In this document: one piece after another, positions 11,819-20,652 of the stretch
Layout: every line of letters begins with the position of its first letter
Position numbering within the stretch: position 1 is the first letter of the stretch
Assembly (NCBI GenBank): GCA_003158295.1
Contig: PMIP01000019.1
Location: 133 to 42,715, forward strand
Length of the DNA: 42,583 bases
Direction: 5' to 3'
Source: Chloroflexota bacterium
GTDB taxonomy: Bacteria > Chloroflexota > Limnocylindria > Limnocylindrales > CSP1-4
The notes under the pieces: model-generated
Told to the model about the DNA's origin: nothing
The model's database searches: none
Seen by the model: only the letters and a program-made list of their open reading frames with translations
Program-made: the position numbers and the translations under genes

Positions 11819-13192
11819 TCAGGAGATCGGCGCCGGCTCCCCCGCCACTTGCTCCTCTTCCTTGCCTCCACGCCCGAAGGCGTTGAGAACCTGGTACAGG
11901 ATGATCGCGCCGAAGCATGCCGTGCCGATGCCGCCGAGGGAGAAATCGCCCCAGGTGATCGTCAGGTTGCCCGCGCCCATCGTGAGGGCCGCCGCCGCCG
12001 TGATCAGGTTCTTGTTCTGCGAGAAGTCGACTTTGTTCTCGACCCAGATGCGTCCGCCCGTGGCGGCGATCAGGCCGAAGAGGACGATCGCGAGGCCGCC
12101 GAGAACCGGAACCGGGATCGTGTGGATCAGTGCCCCGAACTTGGGGCAGAACCCCATGGCCAGAGCTACGAAGGCAGCGATCAGGAATACGAGGCTTGAG
12201 TAGATCTTGGTGACAGCCATGACGCCGATGTTCTCGGCGTAGGTGGTGACCCCGGGGCCACCACCGGAGCCGGAGATCATGGTCGCGATGCCGTCGCCGA
12301 GGAATGCCCGACCGATGTAGGGATCGAGATCCCGCTTCGTCATGGCGGCCACCGCCTTGACGTGGCCGAGGTTCTCGGCGACCAAAACGATCGCAACGGG
12401 AGCGATGAGTGTGATCGCGTGGCCGTCGAACTGTGGTGCGGTGAAATTGGGCAGACCGATCCAGTTGCTGTGCCAGACCGTGTCGAAGCTGACCTGCACG
12501 GAGGCCGGCACGAGGTTCATGACGTTGCCCAGGACGAAGTAGATGAGGTAGCCGATGACTCCGCCGATGAGGATCGGCAGAGGTCGAATCACGCGAGGGG
12601 CGTAGACGGCGACGCCCGCGACGGCCAGGGCCGTCAGCAGGCCGATGACGACGCCCAGCGTGTCGAGGTCCGGGTTGTTGAACGCGGGCGTGTTGATCTT
12701 GAGATCGCCAATGGCCGTCGTCGCGAGGTTGAGACCGATGACCGCCACGATCGTGCCGGTGACGACAGGCGGCATGATGAACTCGATCCACTTGTAGCCT
12801 ACGGCCATGACGATCAGGCCGATCAACGCATAGATCGCCCCGCAGGCGATGATCCCGCCCAGCGCGACCGGGATGTTGTGCCCCGCGCCGATCGCCTCCG
12901 CGGAGAGGACCACGGCGATGAACGAGAAGCTCGAGCCGAGATAGCTCGGCACCCGGCCGCGGACGCAGATAAAGAAGATGATCGTGCCGATGCCGGAGAA
13001 GAAGATGGCCGTGTTCGGGTCGAAGCCCATGAGGATCGGCGCCAGGACCGTCGCCCCGAACATGGCGAATATGTGCTGCAGACCCAGCGCTATCGATTGT
13101 CCGGCCGGCGGCCGCTCGTCGGGAGCGATGATCCCTTCGCGCTTGACGGTCCACTGGAACATGCCACGGACGTACCCGATGGCAGCAGCCAT
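11819..13192 (-). CDS. uraA: Uracil permease, NCS2 (uracil/xanthine permease) family
   Basis: LQHIFAMFGATVLAPILMGFDPNTAIFFSGIGTIIFF, VAENLGHVKAVAAMTKRDLDPYIGRAFLGDGIATMISGSGGGPGVTTYAENIGVMAVTKIYS; start placed at MAAAIGYVRG (13192) preceded by GGAGGTCGCT; adjacent to upp. Confidence 0.92.
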   Translation of the reverse strand: MAAAIGYVRGMFQWTVKREGIIAPDERPPAGQSIALGLQHIFAMFGATVLAPILMGFDPNTAIFFSGIGTIIFFICVRGRVPSYLGSSFSFIAVVLSAEAIGAGHNIPVALGGIIACGAIYALIGLIVMAVGYKWIEFIMPPVVTGTIVAVIGLNLATTAIGDLKINTPAFNNPDLDTLGVVIGLLTALAVAGVAVYAPRVIRPLPILIGGVIGYLIYFVLGNVMNLVPASVQVSFDTVWHSNWIGLPNFTAPQFDGHAITLIAPVAIVLVAENLGHVKAVAAMTKRDLDPYIGRAFLGDGIATMISGSGGGPGVTTYAENIGVMAVTKIYSSLVFLIAAFVALAMGFCPKFGALIHTIPVPVLGGLAIVLFGLIAATGGRIWVENKVDFSQNKNLITAAAALTMGAGNLTITWGDFSLGGIGTACFGAIILYQVLNAFGRGGKEEEQVAGEPAPIS

Positions 13193-13483
13193 GAGCGACC
13201 TCCTCCGACGTATGAACTCTTCCCGGGGCAAGACGGACTGGCTCCACGGGCTGCCCGGGTCTGAGGAGTAGCGTGTCAAAGACCGGACCGCTTCGCATGT
13301 CGTTTGTGACTGAGGATGTGCTCCGACTGTGGATAAACTGACCGTTTGGGGTCCGTCGATGGCGTCGGCAGGGCTGCCGGTCTGGCATCGGGACCGGGCG
13401 GGCTGTCAATTGACCGATCGTGGAGTGAGGTAGCACTCGAACCGTCACGGTGGGTTCGCCGCGAAACCGCTAGCATCGGCGCG

Positions 13484-16372
13484 ATGGCCTCCCGAGCGAC
13501 TCCGAAACGAAAGCCCACCGCACCCACGGCGGCGGCCAAAGGTGCGGCGGCCTCGAGCGCCCAGCCCACCGCGGCGGCCAAAGGTGCGGCGGCCTCGGGT
13601 GCCCAGCCCACCGCGACGGCCAAAGGTGCGGCGGCCAAAGGTGCGGCGGCCAAAGGTGCGGCGGCCAAGGATTCGACGGCGTCGGGCGCCTCCGGCGCCT
13701 CAACCGCGGTCCCGGCGGCTACGGGCGCCGAGGCCGCTCCGGCGGCCACGGGACTGACCTCGGCCGAGGCCGCGCGCCAACTTCACACCGACGGCCCGAA
13801 TGCCGTCGGGCGCGAGGGCCACCGCGGACCTCTGGCGATCCTCATTTCGCAGTTCACCAGCCCGCTGGTGCTGATCCTCCTTGCGGCCTGCCTCGTGAGC
13901 TTCGTGGTCGGCGATCCGGTGGAGGCCACGATCATCCTCACCATCGTGCTGTTGAGCGCGGCTCTCGGCTTCGTCCAGGAGGCACGATCCGCGGCGGCGG
14001 TGGAGGCGCTCCAGGCCCGGCTCGCGCTCAAGGCTACGGTCGTTCGCGACGGCAAGCAGGAGGAGCTGCCGATCGTCCAGCTCGTCTGCGGCGATCTCAT
14101 CCTCCTTGGGGCCGGCGACATCGTCCCGGCCGACGCCCGCATCCTCGAGTCGAACCACCTCTACATCGACGAGTCGTCGCTCACCGGCGAGTCCGCGGCC
14201 TCGGCCAAGGTCTCGAAGGACGGCAACCTGGATCCCGCCAAGGAGGGCGATCGCGACGGCCTGGCCTTCTTCGGGACGAGCGTCGTCAGCGGCAGCGGCA
14301 AGGCCCTCGTAACCGCGACCGGCGCACGAACGAGCTACGGCGCCATCGCCCGCCGGTTGCTCGAGCGTGCCCCGCGTACCGACTTCCAGGAGGGTGTCCG
14401 CGCCTTCGGGTTCCTGATCACCAAAGTGACGCTCGTACTGGTCGTGGGCGTCTTTGCCATCAACGTGGCGCTCCAGCGTCCGATCCTGGACGCCCTCCTC
14501 TTCTCGGTGGCCCTTGCCGTAGGTCTGACGCCCGAGCTGCTGCCGGCGATCGTGACCCTCAACCTGACCCGCGGTGCCCGTGCTCTGAGCGCTCACGGCG
14601 TGCTGGTCAAGCGGCTGCCGGCGATCCAGAACCTGGGCAGCGTCACGGTCCTCTGCACCGACAAGACCGGCACGCTCACGCAGGGCAAGCTCCAGCTGGT
14701 GAAGGCGGTCGGCATCGACAAGGACGACGCCGGCGAGGCCACGCAATCCCTGACGCTGGCCTACCTCAACAGCCACTTCCAGACCAGCTTCGAAAACCCG
14801 CTCGACACGGCGATATTGGCGAAGGCGCCCAAGCCGAAGGACCTGGCGACCTACACGAAGCTCGCCGAGCTGCCCTACGACTTCAGCCGCCGGCTGCTCA
14901 GCGTCGTCGTCTCGCAGAAGGGCCAGCCGCCGCTGCTGGTCACCAAGGGCGCGCCCGAATCGGTCATGGCCCGCTGCAGCAAGGTTCGGGAGGATCACAC
15001 TGCACGGCCGATCCGGGCCGCGGAGCATGCCAGGCTCAAGAAGCTCGTGGACGGCTCGTCCGCCGATGGCTTCCGGCTGGTCGCGGTCGCATCTCGCACG
15101 CTCGCTCCGGCGGATGTCAAGTCGGCGCAACCGTCGGAGCCGGCTGCCAGTCTGGCCGACGCCGATCGCCTCGAGAAGGATCTCACCTTCGAAGGCGTAA
15201 TCCTCTTCAGCGACCCGCCGAAGCCAGGTGTCGACAAGACGATCGCCGAGCTTGCCCGGCAGGGGATCGCCCTCAAGATCATCACCGGCGACAACGACCT
15301 GGTGGCGCGGCACGTCGCCGAACAGGTCGGCCTGCAGGTGGACGGGGTCCTGACCGGCGACCAGATGCGCAAGATGACCCACCCGGCCCTGGTGGCGCGG
15401 ATCGGGCGAACCACCATCTTCGCCCGCGTGGATCCGGACCAGAAGCTGCAGATCGTGCGCGCCGTGCACGAGTCCGGGCACGTCGTCGGCTACATGGGCG
15501 ACGGCATCAACGACGCCCCGGCCCTGCACGTCGCCGACGTCGGCATCAGCGTCGACAACGCCACTGACGTCGCCCGCTCCGCGGCCGACATCATCCTGCT
15601 GGAGTCGAGCCTGGAGGCGATCAGCCAGGGAGTCGTCGAGGGCCGGCGGACCTTCGCGAATACCCTCAAGTACATCCGCATGGGCACCAGCTCGAACTTC
15701 GGGAACATGCTGAGCATGGCCGGCGCGGCGCTGCTGATCAGGAACTTCCTGCCGATGACGCCGGGCCAGATACTGCTCAACAACCTGATCTATGACGCCT
15801 CGCAGACGGCCATCCCGACCGATCACGTCGATCCGGACGTGGAGGCCGTGCCGGCTCGCTGGGACGTCCATTCGATCGAGCGGTTCATGATCTTGTTCGG
15901 TCCGATCTCATCGATCTTCGACTACGCCACGTTCGGCCTGCTGCTCCTTCTGCTCGGGTCGGGTCCGAACTCGGCCGCGGCGTTCCACACCGGCTGGTTC
16001 GTGGAGTCGCTCTTCACCCAGATCCTGGTGGTCCTGGTGATCCGAACTCGGATGAGCCCGTTCTGGCGGAGCCGGCCCAGCCGCGAGCTGGCCTTGGCCA
16101 TCTTCGCGGCGCTGGTGGTGGCGGTGGTCGTGCCGATCAGCCCGCTCGGGTCGGTGCTGGGCTTCGGAGCTCTTCCGATCGCCTTCTGGTTCCTGCTGGT
16201 GGGGATCGTGGCCGCCTACCTGACCATGGTCGAGATCGCGAAGCGGATCTACGACAACCACGAAGCGGGACGTGCCGCCCAGGCCGCCGCTGCCCCGGCC
16301 GTCCCCGCCCCGGCCGTCGCCGGGCCGGCCGGGACTCCTCCGGCCGTAGCTCGTCGCCGGCCGGCTCGCTAG
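13484..16372 (+). CDS. mgtA: Magnesium-translocating-type P-type ATPase (MgtA/MgtB-like) with Ala/Lys-rich repetitive N-terminal extension
   Basis: TSAEAARQLHTDGPNAVG..., DESSLTGESA, CTDKTGTLTQGKL, GDGINDAPALHVADVGISVDNATDVARSAADIILLE, QILLNNLIYDASQTAIPTDHVD. Confidence 0.88.
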   Translation: MASRATPKRKPTAPTAAAKGAAASSAQPTAAAKGAAASGAQPTATAKGAAAKGAAAKGAAAKDSTASGASGASTAVPAATGAEAAPAATGLTSAEAARQLHTDGPNAVGREGHRGPLAILISQFTSPLVLILLAACLVSFVVGDPVEATIILTIVLLSAALGFVQEARSAAAVEALQARLALKATVVRDGKQEELPIVQLVCGDLILLGAGDIVPADARILESNHLYIDESSLTGESAASAKVSKDGNLDPAKEGDRDGLAFFGTSVVSGSGKALVTATGARTSYGAIARRLLERAPRTDFQEGVRAFGFLITKVTLVLVVGVFAINVALQRPILDALLFSVALAVGLTPELLPAIVTLNLTRGARALSAHGVLVKRLPAIQNLGSVTVLCTDKTGTLTQGKLQLVKAVGIDKDDAGEATQSLTLAYLNSHFQTSFENPLDTAILAKAPKPKDLATYTKLAELPYDFSRRLLSVVVSQKGQPPLLVTKGAPESVMARCSKVREDHTARPIRAAEHARLKKLVDGSSADGFRLVAVASRTLAPADVKSAQPSEPAASLADADRLEKDLTFEGVILFSDPPKPGVDKTIAELARQGIALKIITGDNDLVARHVAEQVGLQVDGVLTGDQMRKMTHPALVARIGRTTIFARVDPDQKLQIVRAVHESGHVVGYMGDGINDAPALHVADVGISVDNATDVARSAADIILLESSLEAISQGVVEGRRTFANTLKYIRMGTSSNFGNMLSMAGAALLIRNFLPMTPGQILLNNLIYDASQTAIPTDHVDPDVEAVPARWDVHSIERFMILFGPISSIFDYATFGLLLLLLGSGPNSAAAFHTGWFVESLFTQILVVLVIRTRMSPFWRSRPSRELALAIFAALVVAVVVPISPLGSVLGFGALPIAFWFLLVGIVAAYLTMVEIAKRIYDNHEAGRAAQAAAAPAVPAPAVAGPAGTPPAVARRRPAR
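13533..13672 (+). repeat. Tandem 42-bp then 15-bp repeats in the 5' end of mgtA-like gene
   Basis: gcggccaaaggtgcg motif with CCAAAG at 13536, 13578, 13620 (42-bp spacing) then 13635, 13650 and a variant at 13665 (15-bp spacing); encodes AKGAAAS.AQPTA and AAAKG repeats. Confidence 0.9.
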
Positions 16373-16437
16373 ATCGCGGCCTCGGGCTCCGAGTCACCGT
16401 CCCGTGCAACAGTGGCGGCGCCAGCCGGGTTAACAGT

Positions 16438-16459
16438 GTGTAGGACGCTACCGCTACAC
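16438..16459. promoter_or_regulatory. Candidate operator-like inverted repeat upstream of sigma factor gene
   Basis: GTGTAG-N10-CTACAC perfect 6-bp arms, ending 25 bp before the annotated start at 16485. Confidence 0.35.
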
Positions 16460-16484
16460 GAGGCAACTACATGACGGCGACCGC

Positions 16485-16979
16485 ATGGTAGGAGCGGAGG
16501 CCATCCGCGCCGGCGCCGCGTCGCTCGACGAGGCCTTTCGGCTTCACCAACCTCGGTTGGTTCGGCGACTCGCGCTGGTCGTGGGTGATGCGGAGGAGGC
16601 CAAGGACCTCGCACAACGGACATTCGTGCGCGCGGCCGAGCGATGGCCTCTGCCGCCGGACCAGGATGTGGCCAGCTGGCTATCCGTCGTAGGGCTGCGG
16701 CTGGCTCTGAACGAACGCCGGCGGCGGAAGGTCTGGGGCTTCGCCTCCGTCAAGGAGACGGACGCGACGTGGGCGATCCAGGTCGACCCCGACCTCTGGC
16801 ACGCCCTCGCCACCCTGGACCGGCGGACTCGTGCCGCACTCGTTCTGACCGTTCTGGACGGCTACACGCAGGAGGAAGTCGCGGGCGCACTCGGAGTGGC
16901 TCGCGGGACCGTGGCCAGCTGGCTCTCGCGGGCGCGTGACCGGCTGCAGCCGATCCTGGAGGAGAACCCTGATGACTGA
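16485..16979 (+). CDS. RNA polymerase sigma factor, sigma-70 family (ECF-type)
   Basis: DAEEAKDLAQRTFVRAAERWP (region 2), LATLDRRTRAALVLTVLDGYTQEEVAGALGVARGTVASWLSRARDRLQPIL (region 4). Confidence 0.85.
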   Translation: MVGAEAIRAGAASLDEAFRLHQPRLVRRLALVVGDAEEAKDLAQRTFVRAAERWPLPPDQDVASWLSVVGLRLALNERRRRKVWGFASVKETDATWAIQVDPDLWHALATLDRRTRAALVLTVLDGYTQEEVAGALGVARGTVASWLSRARDRLQPILEENPDD

Positions 16980-18378
16980 CAACTACGAATCTCGACTGCG
17001 GGCGCGGCTTGGCGCCCTCGAAGGGGCGGTCCCGGTTTCGAGTGAGGCGATCCGGGCCGGCGAGACGATCCACCGAGGGACGAGAGTTCGATCGGCATTG
17101 CCCGTCGGGTCGCTCGTGGCGGCCGGCCTGGTCGTCATGGTCGTCGTGGGCCTCGTGCCGCGTCTGGCACCCGCGGGTGCGGGCGCGTCCCCGTCTGCCC
17201 TCGGCGCGGTCACGCCCGGCGTTTCTTCGTCGGTCGCCGCGACGAGCACCGCCACGCCGGGCCCGTCGGCGTCAAACGCGGCCGCGAGCCCGTCTGCGTC
17301 ACTCGTACTCGCCAGCCCGATGGCGCCGGTCCGCCCGAGCTCGATCTCGAAGATCGACTGGAAGACGGTGCCAATGCCTGACGGCGTCACCGTGGACACC
17401 ACGACCGGCAATATCACCGCCGCGGCCCAACCCATGGTTGCCGGGTTTGGCGGCAATCTCGTCATGCTTGCGATGGCCGGGGTTTACTCCCTGGACCTGA
17501 CCACTGACAAATGGACCAGGCTGGCCGGTCCGGAAGCGTTCGGCGGATACGTCCCCTTGTCCGGCCTCATCGATGACGGGCGAGGTGGCTTGATGGCGTG
17601 GGGAAGTGAGGGCATATTCGGATCTCGCGACGGTCGCACCTGGCAGAAGACGCTGCCCACCGTACCCAACGTCAACGAGATCGAGTTCTTGACCGTCACG
17701 CCGACTGGATACCTGGCGGTGGGTAACCCACCCGGCCAATCCGCCGTGGCCTTCACGTCCGCCGACGGCACGCTCTGGACCCGCCGGAACCTGCCGGACG
17801 CCACCAACTGGGATGCGTATCAGGCCTTCGTCTGGAATGGCAAGCTCGCAATCGACGCGGTCTGGGCGAACCCGGACGGCCAGCAGTTGATTCCGGGCCA
17901 GGTGCCGGTAATCCCAACCAGGGTCTGGCTGTCGTCTGACGGCACCTCCTGGGAAACCAGGTCGGTGTTGACTGGCTTCTTGCTTCCCCGGTTCGTGTCG
18001 CTGGGCGACGTCACAGTTGCCTACGAGGGCATGCATGACCCCACTATCGACGGCCGCCCTATCCTGGGCCTGAGCAAGAGCCCGGTGAGCTCTACCAACC
18101 TGACGGACTGGCACCGGGTGACCGTGACACCGGCGACCGGCTTCACGTCGGGTGTCGATGACATCGAGCCCCTGGGATCTGAACTCATGGCGGCACAACC
18201 GGACGGATCCGTCCTGACGTCCGCCGACGGCGTGTCCTGGAAGCTCCAGTCGTCGTCCGGCCCGTCTGGGTGGCTGCAGGATGGGCTCCTGAGCCCGGTT
18301 GGGGATTTGCTCGTGGACACCACCGTGAAACTGCCTTCCGGCAAGCCTGCTCTGCTGATCGTGACGCCGGTGGAGTAG
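16972..18378 (+). CDS. Single-pass membrane protein, putative anti-sigma/sensor, ectodomain with Asp-box-like repeats
   Basis: ATG overlaps the sigma factor stop; TM SLVAAGLVVMVVVGLVP; S/T/A/P linker; ectodomain repeats SRDGRTWQKT, SADGTLWTRR, SSDGTSWETR, SADGVSWKLQ. Confidence 0.7.
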   Translation: MTDNYESRLRARLGALEGAVPVSSEAIRAGETIHRGTRVRSALPVGSLVAAGLVVMVVVGLVPRLAPAGAGASPSALGAVTPGVSSSVAATSTATPGPSASNAAASPSASLVLASPMAPVRPSSISKIDWKTVPMPDGVTVDTTTGNITAAAQPMVAGFGGNLVMLAMAGVYSLDLTTDKWTRLAGPEAFGGYVPLSGLIDDGRGGLMAWGSEGIFGSRDGRTWQKTLPTVPNVNEIEFLTVTPTGYLAVGNPPGQSAVAFTSADGTLWTRRNLPDATNWDAYQAFVWNGKLAIDAVWANPDGQQLIPGQVPVIPTRVWLSSDGTSWETRSVLTGFLLPRFVSLGDVTVAYEGMHDPTIDGRPILGLSKSPVSSTNLTDWHRVTVTPATGFTSGVDDIEPLGSELMAAQPDGSVLTSADGVSWKLQSSSGPSGWLQDGLLSPVGDLLVDTTVKLPSGKPALLIVTPVE

Positions 18379-18411
18379 CAGTCCGCGCGAAAGCGTCCAC
18401 CAATTCGCCAA

Positions 18412-18435
18412 GCGGTGGTCCTTCGGGGCCGCCGC
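18412..18435 (+). terminator. Rho-independent-like terminator after sigma/membrane protein operon
   Basis: GCGGTGGTCC-TTCG-GGGCCGCCGC: 10-bp stem with two G-U wobbles and TTCG loop, 34 bp past the stop. Confidence 0.65.
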
Positions 18436-18486
18436 TTGAGTCATGACGACGACTGGGACGAGAGCGGCTCCGCCGCCGAAGTGCTG

Positions 18487-18714
18487 TTACATGTCCCCCT
18501 TTTCGATCGCTCGCACGCGAACCTCGTACTCAGCGGGTGAGATCTCACCGGCAGCCAACCGACGCTTGAGTTCCGCGATGCCGGGATCCTCGGCGGGAGG
18601 GATCGCCCGTCGCAGCGCAAAGACGATCACGCCCACGACGAGCAGAGTTGTCACGAGTATCGAGAGTAACGTCCCGGCGACTATCACCAGCGCCAGATCG
18701 GAACCGGAGTTCAT
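18487..18714 (-). CDS. Small single-TM protein with C-terminal SHOCT-like motif
   Basis: MNSGSDLALVIVAGTLLSILVTTLLVVGVIVFALRR..DPGIAELKRRLAAGEISPAEYEVRVRAIEKGDM; SHOCT-like tail (LKRRLAAGEISPAEYE). Confidence 0.7.
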   Translation of the reverse strand: MNSGSDLALVIVAGTLLSILVTTLLVVGVIVFALRRAIPPAEDPGIAELKRRLAAGEISPAEYEVRVRAIEKGDM

Positions 18715-18836
18715 TGCACGCTCCGCTGGTCCAGGTGGCCGGCACGCTGTCATGGTCCGTGCCCCGGCCATTGTGTTCGGACCCCATCTGGAGTCAAGTC
18801 CAAGCCCCTGGCGCCGCAGATCAGCTTCGCACAGCT

Positions 18837-18855
18837 GCCCCTCAGTTAGAGGGGC
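18837..18855 (-). terminator. Candidate terminator downstream of tRNA-Gly
   Basis: Perfect 7-bp stem GCCCCTC-AGTTA-GAGGGGC ~27 nt past the tRNA 3' end on the minus strand. Confidence 0.5.
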
Positions 18856-18881
18856 TCTCGGAGCGTGAAACTGGGTTTTGG

Positions 18882-18954
18882 AGCGGGAGACGGGATTCGA
18901 ACCCGCGACATTCTGCTTGGGAAGCAGACACTCTGCCAGCTGAGTTACTCCCGC
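18882..18954 (-). tRNA. tRNA-Gly (anticodon CCC)
   Basis: Reverse complement GCGGGAGTAACTCAGCTGGCAGAGTGTCTGCTTCCCAAGCAGAATGTCGCGGGTTCGAATCCCGTCTCCCGCT: 7-bp acceptor, anticodon stem TCTGC/GCAGA, loop TTCCCAA, T arm CGGGTTCGAATCCCG. Confidence 0.93.
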
Positions 18955-19102
18955 TCGGGAGGCCCCGGGCACAGGCCCTGTTGCGCGGCAGAGATTATCA
19001 CGGGCTCTGTGCCAGGTACACCCATCGCCAGACCGATCGATACCGGGCATCGAACTCGAGCCGCTTGAGGTTGGCGCCGCACGTCGCCGGCTCGGACTGC
19101 GA

Positions 19103-19222
19103 CTAGGTCTCGACGAGTCGGTAGCCGAGGCCGTACACAGTTCCGATGACCGTATCCGGGATGACGACTGCGAGCTTGGCCCGCAGGTTCCGGACCGCGA
19201 CCTGTAGAAGGTGAGTGCGAAA
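19103..19222 (-). pseudogene. C-terminal remnant of an OmpR-family response-regulator DNA-binding domain
   Basis: Minus-strand frame ending at 19103: FRTHLLQVAVRNLRAKLAVVIPDTVIGTVYGLGYRLVET*, matching winged-helix end (VRNLRxKL..I.TVyGlGYRL); no upstream CDS remains; not in the ORF track. Confidence 0.65.
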
Positions 19223-19348
19223 CCGCCTCGGGTGTGCGCGTCTCATTCAGCCTGCCACGCTACCGGCCCGATTCGGCGTCCGTCGAGAGGCCGGGCGCGC
19301 ACGTCATGGTTGGCGCGCTGATGCTCTGAGATCTTCCGCCGGGCCGCA

Positions 19349-19391
19349 CTTGGGAAGCAGGCACTCTGCCGGCTGAGATGCTCCCGCTCGG
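19349..19391 (-). pseudogene. Partial copy (5' half: acceptor 5' strand, D arm, anticodon arm) of tRNA-Gly
   Basis: cttgggaagcaggcactctgccggctgagatgctcccgctcgg matches 18916-18958 at 39 of 43 positions by eye; T arm and 3' acceptor strand absent. Confidence 0.75.
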
Positions 19392-19470
19392 AGGCGGCGG
19401 GCCGAGGGCTCGCGGTGCGTTGAAGGGCAAGAACCAGATGCTGGGCCGCCGGAATGGGCCACGAGACGGC

Positions 19471-20652
19471 TCACCAGGCCGGCTGGAACTTCATCTTCAC
19501 ATCGTCCAGCTTGGTTCCCAGGATCTCGATATCGCTCAGGCGGTTGGAGCCCAACCCAAGCTGGTAGGCGATGTTGAGGTGATTCTCGGCTCGCAGGAAG
19601 GGTGGATTGGGGTACTCCGCACTCGGATCGAACCCCATCGCCGCGACCGCGATGGTGTCGGTGGCAACAGGGTTCTTGCCCCCGATGAGCAGGCCGGGGC
19701 TCATGGTGTGGAGGTCGTTATTCCAAGGGCCCTCGCTGCCCTCCACCGTCTTGATCCCGTCGATCAGTGACAACTTGACCGGCCGCGCTCGGTTCAGGTC
19801 CAGCACCACTCTGGGCAGTCGCATCTTCGTCTCGGTGTCGGCCCCATGGAACCCGGTGCGATAGCCATCGCCCGCATTGCGCTCGTAGAACTTGTACGGT
19901 GCCAGCCCGACGAGGTTCTTCATGGACTGGGTGATGCCGAGGAGATAGTGGCACTTCATCTTCGCCACCGAGACCAACGTATCCACCTCTTCGAGCACGT
20001 GGTTCACTTTGAAGTTCTCGTACATGAACCAACCACTGCCGACCGGGAGTGAGGCATAGTCGGTGTAGGGACTCGGGCTGTTCAGGTCGAGAAGCGTCGC
20101 CCCGAGGTTCTTGGCCATGTCCACGTAGCCCCAGGACTCGTAGGAGGCCCACTCCCAAACCGACTCAACGACGTAGATCTTGCTGGCGCCTGAGTCGCGC
20201 AGCAGTTCGCCCATGGCCCGCACCACGACTGGATGGGTGACGTAGCTCTCCGGAGCAGTCGTCCCCGGAGGCGGGATGTTGCCCTTCACTCCTCCGGTCA
20301 GATTGACCTTGATGGCAACCTTGTCGCCCGGTCTGACCACATCCTTCAGTCCGCCCAGGCTGTCGAACAGGTTCTGGACTTGGCGGAGCACGAGAGCGGG
20401 GTCATAGGAGCTGGCCTGCGCGATGCCCACCTGGGCGGGGGGCATCGCGACGGGTGAGGCGTACGCCGACGGCGTGTACACCGGCGAGGGGGACACCGGT
20501 GGGGTGTACACCGGTGGGGTGTACACCGGTGGGGTAAGGAGAGGCGACCCCGCGGGAAGGTGGGGCAGACAACCTTCCAGGATCAACCCTCCCGCCACTG
20601 CGCCTGCCAACTTCAAGAAGTCGCGCCGGGAGATGTCGTCGTGTTGGCTCAT
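19471..20652 (-). CDS. DUF362 domain-containing protein with Tat signal/lipobox
   Basis: MSQHDDISRRDFLKLAGAVAGGLILEGC Tat plus lipobox; GDKVAIKVNLTGG, VAKMKCHYLLGITQSMKNLVGLAPYKFYE, IDGIKTVEGSEGPW, GLLIGGKNPVATDTIAVAAMGFDP. Confidence 0.82.
   Translation of the reverse strand: MSQHDDISRRDFLKLAGAVAGGLILEGCLPHLPAGSPLLTPPVYTPPVYTPPVSPSPVYTPSAYASPVAMPPAQVGIAQASSYDPALVLRQVQNLFDSLGGLKDVVRPGDKVAIKVNLTGGVKGNIPPPGTTAPESYVTHPVVVRAMGELLRDSGASKIYVVESVWEWASYESWGYVDMAKNLGATLLDLNSPSPYTDYASLPVGSGWFMYENFKVNHVLEEVDTLVSVAKMKCHYLLGITQSMKNLVGLAPYKFYERNAGDGYRTGFHGADTETKMRLPRVVLDLNRARPVKLSLIDGIKTVEGSEGPWNNDLHTMSPGLLIGGKNPVATDTIAVAAMGFDPSAEYPNPPFLRAENHLNIAYQLGLGSNRLSDIEILGTKLDDVKMKFQPAW
20471..20535 (-). repeat. 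15-bp tandem repeat encoding (TPPVY) in DUF362 protein linker
   Basis: Repeated ggggtgtacaccggt; protein LLTPPVYTPPVYTPPVSPSPVYTP. Confidence 0.85.

Noticed and set aside
11694-13448. 584-aa alternate-frame ORF over uraA
   Set aside because: Arg/His/Pro-rich off-frame reading; the 11819-13192 frame has clear NCS2 permease motifs.
13700-15871. 723-aa minus-strand ORF opposite the P-type ATPase
   Set aside because: Antisense shadow ORF in high-GC DNA; no recognisable domains and the sense strand is clearly mgtA-like.
18882-19391. Active integrative element at tRNA-Gly
   Set aside because: Only ~400 bp lies between the tRNA and its fragment, with no integrase or cargo; only a remnant can be claimed.
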